IMG/VR virus record: IMGVR_UViG_3300010885_008274
Location: 1-24,133 of that record
Source: a virus
Length of the DNA: 24,133 bases
Strand: one strand, 5' to 3'
The position numbers and the translations under genes were made by a program. A model generated the notes under the pieces. That model saw only the letters and a list, made by a program, of their open reading frames with translations, searched no databases and had not been told where the DNA came from. Below, piece after piece: positions 13,516-20,849 of this stretch. Each line of letters starts with the position of its first letter. Position 1 is the stretch's first letter.

Positions 13516-14166
13516 TTACCAATCAACAGATGTTGATGTTGCTTGATTGCTGAATCCAATATAAAAATTTTCTTGCTCTGCATATGGAACTTCTCTAACA
13601 ACCTTTTCTAAATTAGGATATTCGTAATTACCCCAATTAAATGGTTCTGAGTCTTGTTTTTGTGGAAGCAGTACATAGTTTGTTTCTGTTCCTTTTCCAT
13701 TGCGTTTTAACTTCCAAGTCATATTTGAAATACTTGGTGAGTCTGAAGCAAATTCTCTAATTGTATTAAATGTAGCAGCCTTGCTTACACCCATACTCCA
13801 AACTGCAACATGTGGTGCGTCAATTGCATTATCAACCAACACATTGCAATAAAAACGAAGACGTGCTCTCCATCCACTTTTTGGATCTTTTCTAAACATC
13901 TCGCAACCAAAACAACGACCTTGTGTATCTGTTGTGCAAGCAGACTTGCGTTTATAATCATCTGGATTTGAGTGTTCACTTATCACAATTGCAAGACCAC
14001 GTTTTTCATCATAAGTTGGTGAGTCTGCATCTAATTCACTGATAAATCTAATTTGAGCACTTTGCCCATCATCTAATTTTAACCACGTTACTTTTTCACC
14101 TGAAACATTTGATTTTGGTTTATCAATAATTGCTTCAATGTTTTTTAGTCCTTTAATAATTGCCAT
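13516..14166 (-). CDS. gp32-like zinc-containing ssDNA-binding protein
   Basis: A 216-residue protein that resembles phage T4 gp32 in its most diagnostic feature: a zinc site of H65, C77, C85 and C88 (H-x11-C-x7-C-x2-C), placed almost exactly where T4 gp32 has H64, C77, C87 and C90. The early strand (VTWLKLDDGQSAQIRFIS) and the basic-aromatic RFYCNVLVDN and GNYEYPNLEK regions fit an OB-fold core. The C-terminus (STSVDW) is short and only weakly acidic, unlike the long acidic tail of gp32. It should coat template ssDNA between the primase and polymerase encoded on either side. It has one of the strongest ribosome-binding sites in the window, AAGGAG five bases before ATG 14166, as expected for a stoichiometric protein. 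A hairpin follows. Confidence 0.82.
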   Translation of the reverse strand: MAIIKGLKNIEAIIDKPKSNVSGEKVTWLKLDDGQSAQIRFISELDADSPTYDEKRGLAIVISEHSNPDDYKRKSACTTDTQGRCFGCEMFRKDPKSGWRARLRFYCNVLVDNAIDAPHVAVWSMGVSKAATFNTIREFASDSPSISNMTWKLKRNGKGTETNYVLLPQKQDSEPFNWGNYEYPNLEKVVREVPYAEQENFYIGFSNQATSTSVDW

Positions 14167-14205
14167 TATTTCTCCTTAGTAATTGCCCTGTATATGAGCG
14201 ATAAT

Positions 14206-15159
14206 CTATTGTAGCATAGAGGATAGTATGTCGTCAAATCTATCAATAAACTTTTTTAACTCTTCATTTGACAAATCGGACACATCTTTTATGTCATCTG
14301 GAAGTGGTGGTGCTATACATCCTGTTCCAAAATATGCAATCATTTTTTTTGACATATTTTGTCCAGCCTCATCATTGTCTCCTAAAACAATTACTTGATT
14401 AAAATATTGCTTTAAAAGTTTTCTTTGTTCTTTTGATATAGTAGCCCCTAATGTTGCAACAGCATGAACACCAATTTGCTCTAGTCTAATTGCATCAAAT
14501 GATGACTCTACAACAAAAACTTTATCATATCTTTTTGCCCTATGTAAATTAAATAAAGTTTTACTTTTAGGAAGTCCAGGTGTATTCTTAAATACTTTAC
14601 CCTCTACTGATCTTCCAACAAAACCTAAACATATTCCGTTTGGAGAATAAACTGGAATAGTAACCATATCTTGTTTTTCTGAATAACCAAGTTTATAAGT
14701 TATAACACTATCTTTAGTTATATTTCTAGATTTATAATAGTTAGCAGCCCTAGAAGAATTAAGAGCACCACTATTTAGTTTATCAATAACTGTTAAATCA
14801 TATTCTACAAACTCTACTTTTTTATCTAAAGTTTGTTGTAATATTTCTACTAAATTTTTATCATCAGATTTAGAATCTATAAGTCTTGCTGCTTCAAAAT
14901 ATGATCTTCCACTTGCTTGCATAATTACTTCTGTAAACTCTTTTGTTTCCTGACAGGCAAAGCAATAAAACATTCCATTAGTCTTATGAACTTCTGCCGC
15001 AGGTGTTCTTGAATTGCTGTGAAAAGGACAATAGATAATAAAGTCTACATCTACTTCTGAAACAATTCCAATACCAGATGCTAAGAGGCTTCTTCTTATT
15101 TGATTTTCTGAATAATATTGGATACTATTGGATTGTTCTTGTCTATTCCTAGTATGCAC
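14206..15159 (-). CDS. dnaG-like: DnaG-type DNA primase
   Basis: A 317-residue primase making RNA primers for DnaE. The N-terminal CHC2-type zinc domain has C44-x2-H47 (in YCPFHSN) and C66-x2-C69 (in FYCFACQ). The TOPRIM core has E218 (in FVVESSFDAIRL) and the D-x-D pair D261/D263 (in VIVLGDNDEAGQ). It lacks the C-terminal helicase-binding domain of cellular DnaG, hence the short length. The start must be GTG at 15159: the only downstream Met before the zinc domain ends is residue 63, past the first ligands. AGG lies four to six bases upstream. This gives a 64-base overlap with the preceding gene, the longest true overlap in the window. Helicase, primase and polymerase genes lie in sequence in one operon. 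Confidence 0.92.
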   Translation of the reverse strand: MHTRNRQEQSNSIQYYSENQIRRSLLASGIGIVSEVDVDFIIYCPFHSNSRTPAAEVHKTNGMFYCFACQETKEFTEVIMQASGRSYFEAARLIDSKSDDKNLVEILQQTLDKKVEFVEYDLTVIDKLNSGALNSSRAANYYKSRNITKDSVITYKLGYSEKQDMVTIPVYSPNGICLGFVGRSVEGKVFKNTPGLPKSKTLFNLHRAKRYDKVFVVESSFDAIRLEQIGVHAVATLGATISKEQRKLLKQYFNQVIVLGDNDEAGQNMSKKMIAYFGTGCIAPPLPDDIKDVSDLSNEELKKFIDRFDDILSSMLQ

Positions 15160-15395
15160 TTTGCCTGATCCCTTCCAACATAAACTCCGTATACAGATAA
15201 TTCAAATTCAAATGTCTTTCCATTATAACTTACAGTAAAGTCTGTGTCAATATCATATCTTGGAACATAGCCTTTATTTCTCATTCCATTAATAAGCATA
15301 AATGTGTATTGATCTTTAAGTCTTAGGATATGAGAGTCGTCAAATATTTCTCCTTGTAGGAAAAATCTTCTAATTCTTTTATGACTGTATGACAT
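15096..15395 (-). CDS. Hypothetical protein at head of primase-polymerase transcript, 99 aa
   Basis: A 99-residue basic protein that I do not recognise. It has a helical, Arg-rich start (SHKRIRRFFLQGEIF, then LRLKDQYTFMLINGMRNKG), a beta hairpin in the middle (YDIDTDFTVSYNGKTFEFELSVYGVYVG) and a helical C-terminus. There is no Shine-Dalgarno before ATG 15395; instead a TGATATAAT promoter ends six bases before the start codon, so the message is predicted to be leaderless. The last 64 bases overlap the primase gene in another frame. Being the first gene of a new transcript that carries primase, gp32-like protein and polymerase, it may act in replication. Confidence 0.75.
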   Translation of the reverse strand: MSYSHKRIRRFFLQGEIFDDSHILRLKDQYTFMLINGMRNKGYVPRYDIDTDFTVSYNGKTFEFELSVYGVYVGRDQAKCILGIDKNNPIVSNIIQKIK

Positions 15396-15410
15396 AGTTT
15401 AATTATATCA
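15395..15410 (-). promoter_or_regulatory. Extended -10 promoter, predicted leaderless start
   Basis: On the minus strand TGATATAAT (15410-15402) is followed by TAAACT and then the ATG at 15395. There is no -35 match at 16-18 bases upstream (the hexamer there is GGCTAG) and no ribosome-binding site for the gene. Position and spacing are identical to the element at 3621-3636, and the base after the -10 is T in both. It probably drives the primase, gp32-like, dnaE and recA transcript. Confidence 0.72.
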
Positions 15411-15417
15411 ACGTTAT

Positions 15418-16644
15418 TTAAGAACTAGCCTCATTATCTTTATACATAAATCTACCGCTATCAAAATCAATATCTATCATAAAATCACCACAAAAACCGT
15501 GTCTGTTCTTTCTAAATACGCATTCTAAGATACTACTTCCTGCTGCACGTCCTAGTGCTAATACCCAGTCAGCATCATATGCTAACTGTCTAGACCATGC
15601 TACCTGACCTAATGAAGGCACGGTATACATATCAGTAGCATCATCTGGAGTTGCTGATGCAATTGCAACTATTGGAACATTTGCTGATATTGCTAAAATC
15701 TTTAATTCTCTAGAAATATTTTTAATTTTTACTACTTCATTATCTGTATAGTTGTTTGATTGCATTAATTGAATATAATCAACAAATACTATATCTGGAG
15801 AGTATTGATCTATTTTACCCCGCAAAATTGATGGAGATACTTCTCCAAGTCCATCATTAGAAACTATATGAAATGATGGCATTCTTTGTAAATGTTGCTC
15901 TCCCCATACTTTAAAAGATTCTGTATCTATAATTCCAGAACTTAATTTTCTATGAGACCACATTCCTTGACCCATAATTGTATATGCACGATTACGAACT
16001 TCTGACTCTGTCATTTCTAATGAGATGAATAACGGCTTTCTGCCATTCTTCCATGCCTGTACAGCCATAAAAAGTGCCAACCAAGACTTACCAATAGCAG
16101 GATAAGCAAGAAGAATGCCAAACTGACCAGGAGTAATACCCGCTGGAAGATAGTTATCAAAGCCTGCAAGGCCTGTTTTAATACCGTGAATACCTTTATC
16201 ATGCATCTCCTTAACGTGTTCATAATATGCAACAGCATCTTCTATATCAACAGCATCAATATCTCTAATCTCTGCTGTAATTCTTTTTAAATCTGCTGTT
16301 TTTGAAATAATACTATTCAAGGCTTCAACTGGTTGATTAAGTTTTAATTTATTTGCTGTATCCATTAAAACATTACTTAGACTAGTTTGTAAGTTTGCAG
16401 TTCTTAATTCTTCAAGGTGATGTTTAGTTCCACCAATCTCACCTACTGGACTAAAGTCTCTAAACTTTTCTATTACCAAATTTATTGGTGGGACATTGCT
16501 ATTTTGTTCTTGATAATTTCTTATAAAATCCCAAATATCTTTATGTGTTTTAAATAAAGAGTCTGGGTTTGATTGCAATAATATATGGATCTGTTTATCT
16601 TTTAGTACGGCTGATAATACTTTACTTTCTAATTCTGCCGACAT
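15418..16644 (-). CDS. dnaB: Replicative DNA helicase, DnaB family
   Basis: A 408-residue hexameric helicase that unwinds the fork 5'-3' and recruits primase. An N-terminal helical domain (1-125) precedes the RecA-type motor, which shows Walker A AYPAIGKS at 180-187 (DnaB proteins normally read ARPSMGKT here), the catalytic Glu in FISLEM (E210), Walker B DIVFVDYIQLM at 284-294, motif H4-like SRQLAYDADWVLALGR, and the terminal arginine-finger region FRKNRHGFCGD near 377-387. It is somewhat shorter than cellular DnaB (about 450-470) because of a reduced N-terminal domain. The ATG at 16644 shares a base with the preceding TAA (TAATG), with no strong ribosome-binding site, so translation is coupled to the gene before it. 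Confidence 0.94.
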   Translation of the reverse strand: MSAELESKVLSAVLKDKQIHILLQSNPDSLFKTHKDIWDFIRNYQEQNSNVPPINLVIEKFRDFSPVGEIGGTKHHLEELRTANLQTSLSNVLMDTANKLKLNQPVEALNSIISKTADLKRITAEIRDIDAVDIEDAVAYYEHVKEMHDKGIHGIKTGLAGFDNYLPAGITPGQFGILLAYPAIGKSWLALFMAVQAWKNGRKPLFISLEMTESEVRNRAYTIMGQGMWSHRKLSSGIIDTESFKVWGEQHLQRMPSFHIVSNDGLGEVSPSILRGKIDQYSPDIVFVDYIQLMQSNNYTDNEVVKIKNISRELKILAISANVPIVAIASATPDDATDMYTVPSLGQVAWSRQLAYDADWVLALGRAAGSSILECVFRKNRHGFCGDFMIDIDFDSGRFMYKDNEASS

Positions 16645-16949
16645 TATTTATTTAACCATTCTTTTGCTTGTTCTTTTAGTATAGATCTAATTCTATCATC
16701 TTCTCTTTTGCTATGCAAATTTTTATATAACTTATCTGCATTATTTACAAACCATTTCCAACTTGGTGTTTCTGATATTCTAAAATAATAATCTAATAGT
16801 TCATAGCATGTGTCAAGTGTGTATGATTCTATTAATGAATCAGCAGCCCACTGCTCAACATGTATATTTATGTTAGAGTCTATACCCTTATCGGTTGCCA
16901 GTTTTTTATATCTAGTAATAAGTGCATGGCGTAATTGCTTTTGTGCCAC
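16644..16949 (-). CDS. Hypothetical protein coupled to dnaB, possible helicase loader
   Basis: A 101-residue basic helical protein encoded directly before dnaB, with the TAATG stop/start overlap. Its start is GTG at 16949, which shares its first base with the previous TAG. It contains several Trp/Tyr-rich helices (VEQWAADSLIESYTLDTCYELLDYYF, PSWKWFVNNADKLYKNL) and a charged C-terminus (REDDRIRSILKEQAKEWLNK). Helicase-loader proteins of phages are often small, helical and encoded beside the helicase, so a loader or adaptor role is a reasonable inference, but no sequence motif shows it (there is no Walker A, so it is not a DnaC-type ATPase). Confidence 0.72.
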   Translation of the reverse strand: MAQKQLRHALITRYKKLATDKGIDSNINIHVEQWAADSLIESYTLDTCYELLDYYFRISETPSWKWFVNNADKLYKNLHSKREDDRIRSILKEQAKEWLNK

Positions 16950-17149
16950 TACTCTAGTTCTTTCTTGGCTTCCTCAATTTTTGTTACGACTTTTGTTTCA
17001 ATGAATTCATAAATTCTTTCCAGTGCTGCATCTTTGTCTTCGCCCTCACGAACGAAATCTGTGCATCCTAGATCAAGTCTTAAACTTTGAAAATTACCTA
17101 GATTTAATGTATAGCCTAGTGTTACTGATACTGTAGTTTTGTCAGACAT
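16949..17149 (-). CDS. Small conserved-looking phage protein, 66 aa
   Basis: From the ATG at 17149 the product is 66 residues: two beta strands (TTVSVTLGYTLNLGNFQSLRLDLGCTDFV) followed by a charged helix (DKDAALERIYEFIETKVVTKIEEAKKELE). This strand-strand-helix layout is familiar from small phage proteins of unknown function that lie in replication operons. A longer TTG-initiated form (17173) is rejected because the extra residues overlap the previous gene and add no recognisable sequence. A weak GTGG site lies five to six bases upstream of the ATG, two bases after the previous stop. Function unknown. Confidence 0.72.
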   Translation of the reverse strand: MSDKTTVSVTLGYTLNLGNFQSLRLDLGCTDFVREGEDKDAALERIYEFIETKVVTKIEEAKKELE

Positions 17150-17151
17150 TA

Positions 17152-17529
17152 TTACCACGTTTCTTCTGTCCAAACAGGGACGTATTCCCCGCTTTTAGTT
17201 CTTGTATATAACATAATAGCATCTCCTATCAAAGAACGCAACTCTTTTTCAGTAGGAACATCTTTTCTAGCATTTATCCTTCCGTCTTTTCTAGGTCTGC
17301 CTGTATGTATTGTAGCAAGAATTGATCTAATTGTAAAGAGGTCATCTTCTGAATAGTAGGCTAATTTTCCAAATACCCTTTTTCCACCAGGCGTAAGTCC
17401 TGTTGGTGGTGGTATTAATTCTTTTTTAATCCATCTTTCATACTGAATTCTAGATCTTTTAAATATTTTTAGAGTATTTGTAACTAGGTATGCTCTTTTT
17501 CTATGTTTTTTAAAATCAGAATATAGCAT
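17152..17529 (-). CDS. HTH DNA-binding protein with AT-hook-like motif
   Basis: A basic DNA-binding protein. The core (VTNTLKIFKRSRIQYERWIKKELIPPPTG, then a GGKRVFGKLAYYSEDD wing) resembles MerR/excisionase-type HTH domains. A GRPRKDGR segment matches the GRP core of an AT-hook, which would bind the minor groove of AT-rich DNA. I use the ATG at 17529 (125 aa). The frame is open to an ATG at 17697 (181 aa) which has a GTGGAG site ten bases upstream but would overlap the preceding gene by 55 bases and cover a promoter-like region; the longer form cannot be excluded. A replication-origin binder or regulator is a fair inference from its place at the head of the replication genes. Confidence 0.75.
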   Translation of the reverse strand: MLYSDFKKHRKRAYLVTNTLKIFKRSRIQYERWIKKELIPPPTGLTPGGKRVFGKLAYYSEDDLFTIRSILATIHTGRPRKDGRINARKDVPTEKELRSLIGDAIMLYTRTKSGEYVPVWTEETW

Positions 17530-17553
17530 GGTTTGTTCTTTGTCTTTTATAAA

Positions 17554-17581
17554 ATTATATAGTATGCAAACATTATTTGCA
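17554..17581 (-). promoter_or_regulatory. Candidate promoter with overlapping inverted-repeat operator
   Basis: On the minus strand TGCAAA, five bases, TTTGCA (17581-17565) is a perfect 6-bp inverted repeat. Five bases later comes TATAAT (17559-17554), and the ATG at 17529 lies 24 bases after that. The repeat covers the spacer and -35 region, where a repressor site would be expected; the -35 itself is poor (GTGCAA at 17 bases). If the HTH gene starts at 17529 this is a 113-base intergenic region (17530-17642), the largest in the window. If it starts at 17697 the elements lie inside its coding sequence. Confidence 0.4.
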
Positions 17582-17642
17582 CGATTGTGATGCTCTAGCC
17601 TAACAATATCGCTATTTAAAAAAAATATTTTTGAACTAGGTT

Positions 17643-17861
17643 TTATAGACTGTTTCCAGTCACTCTTAGCCTTGACTTCTCTGCTCTCATTATCCATTTT
17701 GGAATATCTCCACTACTTTCTGGTTTATTAAAAATTTCTCTTTTCCCACAAACTAAACAGTATATCTCTAAATACTGTTCTGATAAAAATACTCTATCTA
17801 CAAGCATTCTTCCTGAGCATTTATTACATTCTAAAGTTCTATTATTAACAATACTGGCCAT
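17643..17861 (-). CDS. Zinc-ribbon protein, 72 aa
   Basis: A 72-residue protein with one rubredoxin-like zinc ribbon: C12-x2-C15 (CNKCSGRMLVDRVF) and C35-x2-C38 (YCLVCGKREIF), joined by about 19 residues that would form the ribbon strands. The C-terminus is basic (RAEKSRLRVTGNSL). Such CxxC...CxxC ribbons occur in many phage genomes at module borders and may touch DNA, RNA polymerase or ribosomes; no specific role can be given. ATG at 17861, ten bases after the tail-fibre stop, with only a weak purine-rich site upstream. It is the first non-structural gene after the tail module. Confidence 0.75.
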   Translation of the reverse strand: MASIVNNRTLECNKCSGRMLVDRVFLSEQYLEIYCLVCGKREIFNKPESSGDIPKWIMRAEKSRLRVTGNSL

Positions 17862-17871
17862 ATGATGCTTT

Positions 17872-18297
17872 CTATTGAGGAATGCCTATTGCTATCATAT
17901 TGACTGATAGGTTAACTGCACCAGCAACGTTAAATCTAACTACGGCTGTAGCCCCAGAAGTTGTTATATTTCTTAGTGTGCATATAACATCATCACCATA
18001 TTTTGATCCTGAATTATTAACAACTGTAGCAGTTACAACTGGTGGAAATTTAAAATTAATTCCATAAGGTATTGTTATGGTTTCAACAACGTTAGCAGTT
18101 GCTTGAGTTGTAGTTAATGGCTGTGTTATTGCAAAAAACTTCATATTGCTTGTAGTGTCTGTATTTGCATTAACCTTTGATACAGATGTCTGTCTTACCG
18201 CAAGTCTATTTTCAATAGAGTTAATTTGATTTACAATAGCATATAGATACTCTGTATCTAGTGGTTGACCACGTTCTGGTAAGTTTATTGCTGCCAT
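17872..18297 (-). CDS. Short tail-fibre/lectin-like structural protein
   Basis: A 141-residue structural protein. The N-terminus (INLPERGQPLDTEYLYAIVNQINSIENRLA) is a helical attachment segment typical of phage fibre proteins. The C-terminal 75 residues (TITIPYGINFKFPPVVTATVVNN, GDDVICTLRNITTSGATAVVRFN, LSVNMIAIGIPQ) are beta-rich and resemble the H-type-lectin-like domains at the tips of phage fibres, which bind host surface glycans. It follows the tail spike after 21 bases and probably belongs to the same receptor-binding complex. ATG at 18297 with GAAGGT three to four bases upstream. Structural identity is well supported; the glycan-binding role is inferred. Confidence 0.78.
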   Translation of the reverse strand: MAAINLPERGQPLDTEYLYAIVNQINSIENRLAVRQTSVSKVNANTDTTSNMKFFAITQPLTTTQATANVVETITIPYGINFKFPPVVTATVVNNSGSKYGDDVICTLRNITTSGATAVVRFNVAGAVNLSVNMIAIGIPQ

Positions 18298-18318
18298 AAT
18301 ACCTTCAAGTATATCATG

Positions 18319-20382
18319 TTAGGCGTTAGTTGTAGTCGTAACTGCTACACCAGTGCTATCTACATATGCCGTAGTAGCAGCAGATCCGATATGGTTTCCA
18401 AATGCTCTCATTCCTACTGTGCATGTACTTGTTATTCTTAGCCCTTCAATTGCCACGTTAGCACCCTCTTTAAATCCTCTATTTGCAATTATTGAAGTAT
18501 TTGAAACAGAGTCACTTATATAAATATATCGATAGGTATTGTTTGTTAATTGAGATACATCTTTAATAATATTATTAGATATCATAATTCCAGATGAAGT
18601 AGTTCTTACATCTATACCGTCATTATCTATATCTTCAATTCTATTATTAGAAATTAATCCATCTGTTACCGTTGTAAAAGAGATACCATCTGCAATGTTA
18701 GTACCACTTCTAGTTATGTTTTGCACATGATTATTTGTTACAATTGCACCATCAACATTCCATAAGGCAATACCCCAAGCACCATTTTTGCCAGCATTAT
18801 TTATTATATTATTAGATATAGTTATGTTTTGACTTTGCTGTGGTGCTGTCTGAGTTGTTGTAGTATGATCTGCCCCACCATCTAGTCCAATTGCAATACC
18901 ACCATATGATCCACTAATAGTGTTATTAGCAATTATTAAATTTTTATACATAACGTATGTTCTAATTGCAAATTCTGTCATTCCATCAAAGTAGTTATTT
19001 ATCATTTTTACATTTGTATGATAATACCCTGCAGTATAAGAATGAGTTCCAATACCACTAGGCCATGAAGTTGTTCCAACTGTTCCAGATGCTCCAAAAT
19101 AACAACTATCGATAACAACATCTTCACATGGTGTATCATCATATGCACCAAACCAACCAAAATATGCAGAACCTTTTGCTAAATCTATTTGAATTGCTTC
19201 TGAATATCCACGACTTCCAGTATCTATATAGCCAGTAAATCTACAATTTTTAATTCTTACATTTTTAGATGAATTTATCTCAATAGCATGATATCCACCA
19301 ATATTGCTTATAGTTAAATCTTGAATTATAATATCAGTACCGTGACCTATGCTCATACCCATTGCTGGTGTTGTTGGATAGGCCTGTGCTCTTGATTCCC
19401 AAATTCCACCAATAATTCTAATATTGCTTTGTCCAGCATAAGCAGAATAACTTGCACCGTAAGCACCATTAGCAATCATTGGTGATGATGAAAATGTTCT
19501 AAACATTACAGTTTTTGGTGTTAATAATAAAGTTGTTCCAGAAAATATTTGCAATGTAGAGCCTATATTATATGTTCCTGGCGGGATATAAACAGTTCCT
19601 CCACCAGAAGCACTTGCTGCATTTAATGCATTTTGTATTTTAGTTGCAGAGTTTGCTTCACCAGCAACTACCCCATAATCTCTGACTACATCATAAAGAT
19701 TATTTTGCGGGCTTGCTGTTGCTGTTAAAAGTACTCTATCATTTGCATCGTCATATGTAGCAGTTAAATTTGTATGAAAAGCATGATTTAATAAAGGTGC
19801 GGCAGCATCTTGAATTTGCTCTGTTGAAATTGCAGCAGATGCTGTTGATGTTAATAGCACTCTATTGCTAGCATCATCATAAGTTGCTGTTACATTTGTA
19901 TGAAAAGCGTGAGCCAATAAAGGTGCAGCAGCATCTTGTATATCTTCGGTTGTTGGATTTGCAGTTGTTGAAAGTAACACTCTATTGTTAGCATCATCAT
20001 AAGTTGCTGTTATGTTTGTATGTAGTGCATGATCTAATAAAGGTGCTGCAGCATCTTGAATTTGTTCCGTAGATACACTTCCAGACCCACCACCACCAGT
20101 GACTAAAACACCACCAACGGTTAACGTACTTCCAACCACTAGATTATTAACTACAGAAGCACTGCTAGCATTTAATGTTCCAACTCCAATAGTTTTGCCA
20201 GCAAGGTAATTTCCTATACTTGTATTTCTAAATTCTGAAGATGCACTTACATATCTTAAAATATCATCATTTTGAGGAGATACTACTTCTATACCACCAA
20301 GAGATGACAATGTTAAATTGGTATCAATTAAATTATTCCAACCTCTACCTGGAATATATACCTTTGGATATGAACCTGTCAT
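18319..20382 (-). CDS. Tail spike with pectate-lyase-type beta-helix
   Basis: A 687-residue receptor-binding protein. Residues 1-100 form an N-terminal virion-attachment part ending in a Gly-rich linker (VTGGGGSGS). Residues 105-224 contain three tandem modules, each starting TE-[QD]-IQDAAAPLL and running through HTN-x-TATYDDA to RVLL, with spacings of 40 and 42 residues. From about 234 the Pectate_lyase_3-type domain begins (DYGVVAGEANSATKIQNALN, then GGGTVYIPPGTY), and a long right-handed beta-helix follows, visible as repeated Asn-rich rungs such as ISNNIINNAG, VTNNHVQNIT and ISNNRIED. Spikes of this fold bind or degrade surface polysaccharides. ATG at 20382 overlaps the previous stop as ATGA, with TGGAG ten bases upstream. 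No catalytic residues can be assigned by eye. Confidence 0.88.
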   Translation of the reverse strand: MTGSYPKVYIPGRGWNNLIDTNLTLSSLGGIEVVSPQNDDILRYVSASSEFRNTSIGNYLAGKTIGVGTLNASSASVVNNLVVGSTLTVGGVLVTGGGGSGSVSTEQIQDAAAPLLDHALHTNITATYDDANNRVLLSTTANPTTEDIQDAAAPLLAHAFHTNVTATYDDASNRVLLTSTASAAISTEQIQDAAAPLLNHAFHTNLTATYDDANDRVLLTATASPQNNLYDVVRDYGVVAGEANSATKIQNALNAASASGGGTVYIPPGTYNIGSTLQIFSGTTLLLTPKTVMFRTFSSSPMIANGAYGASYSAYAGQSNIRIIGGIWESRAQAYPTTPAMGMSIGHGTDIIIQDLTISNIGGYHAIEINSSKNVRIKNCRFTGYIDTGSRGYSEAIQIDLAKGSAYFGWFGAYDDTPCEDVVIDSCYFGASGTVGTTSWPSGIGTHSYTAGYYHTNVKMINNYFDGMTEFAIRTYVMYKNLIIANNTISGSYGGIAIGLDGGADHTTTTQTAPQQSQNITISNNIINNAGKNGAWGIALWNVDGAIVTNNHVQNITRSGTNIADGISFTTVTDGLISNNRIEDIDNDGIDVRTTSSGIMISNNIIKDVSQLTNNTYRYIYISDSVSNTSIIANRGFKEGANVAIEGLRITSTCTVGMRAFGNHIGSAATTAYVDSTGVAVTTTTNA
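19711..20070 (-). repeat. Three tandem 40-residue modules in the tail spike
   Basis: Three direct in-frame repeats begin at 20070, 19950 and 19824 on the minus strand (periods of 120 and 126 bases). Each encodes the core IQDAAAPLL, HA[LF]HTN, TATYDD and RVLL with a few substitutions. They lie between the attachment region and the beta-helix and may act as a rod of variable length. I recall similar IQDA/TATYDDAN units in other phage fibres. Confidence 0.85.
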
Positions 20383-20849
20383 AGCGTCATTACTCCAGTA
20401 TCAAATATTGTAAAATTATTTATTAATTCTGTTGGAACTGGATGAACTGGCAACTGACCTACAACACGCAATGTTGTTGTATTTCCTTCAGTTATTAATA
20501 CGCTATTAGTGTTTACTCTTGAATAATATTCTATACCTGTCCCATTTCTGTCAATAAAAATATCATAAGACTGATTATATAATTCACTTGATAGGTTAGC
20601 AGTTGATGGTAATGCTGGTATATTTATATTACTATCCCACTCTACGGTAAATGGTCCACTTGCGGTTAGTGCTGTAAATCTAGGAGAAACTGTAGATGGA
20701 CTAATTTGTCCAATGCTTAGTACTTTAAATAATTTTGAGTATCTTGATTTAGAGTTATTGTCAACTGATCCAATTCTAAATCTAAGAAGATGAGTTCCAT
20801 CATGATTTGGAGGTGGCAAAGTACCAAGAGGTATAGTAATTTTTGCCAT
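20379..20849 (-). CDS. Tail-associated structural protein, 156 aa
   Basis: A beta-rich 156-residue protein encoded between two tail genes. It begins AKITIPLGTLPPPNHDGTHLLRFRIGS and continues with YSKLFKVLSIGQ and FTVEWDS strands, the pattern of an immunoglobulin or fibronectin type III-like domain as found on phage tails and baseplates. The second half (YDIFIDRNGTGIEYYSRVN, LRVVGQLP) repeats that character. Its ATG at 20849 shares a base with the previous stop (TAATG) with GGAG seven bases upstream; its own TGA overlaps the spike start. A connector between baseplate and spike is a fair guess from position only. Confidence 0.72.
   Translation of the reverse strand: MAKITIPLGTLPPPNHDGTHLLRFRIGSVDNNSKSRYSKLFKVLSIGQISPSTVSPRFTALTASGPFTVEWDSNINIPALPSTANLSSELYNQSYDIFIDRNGTGIEYYSRVNTNSVLITEGNTTTLRVVGQLPVHPVPTELINNFTIFDTGVMTL

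Noticed and set aside
15418-16644. DnaB Walker A reads AYPAIGKS, lacking the first glycine of GxxxxGKS
   Set aside because: DnaB-family helicases normally have Ala at that position (ARPSMGKT), so this is not a defect.
17379-17410. CCACCA ... TGGTGG inverted repeat as a terminator
   Set aside because: It lies within the HTH coding sequence, has a large loop and no T-tract; the repeat follows from Pro/Gly codons.
18790-18810. TATAAT matches inside coding sequences (here and around 1043, 1812, 7461, 15225, 22245)
   Set aside because: Frequent by chance in AT-rich DNA; none is followed by a start codon at promoter-like distance or accompanied by an extended TG.
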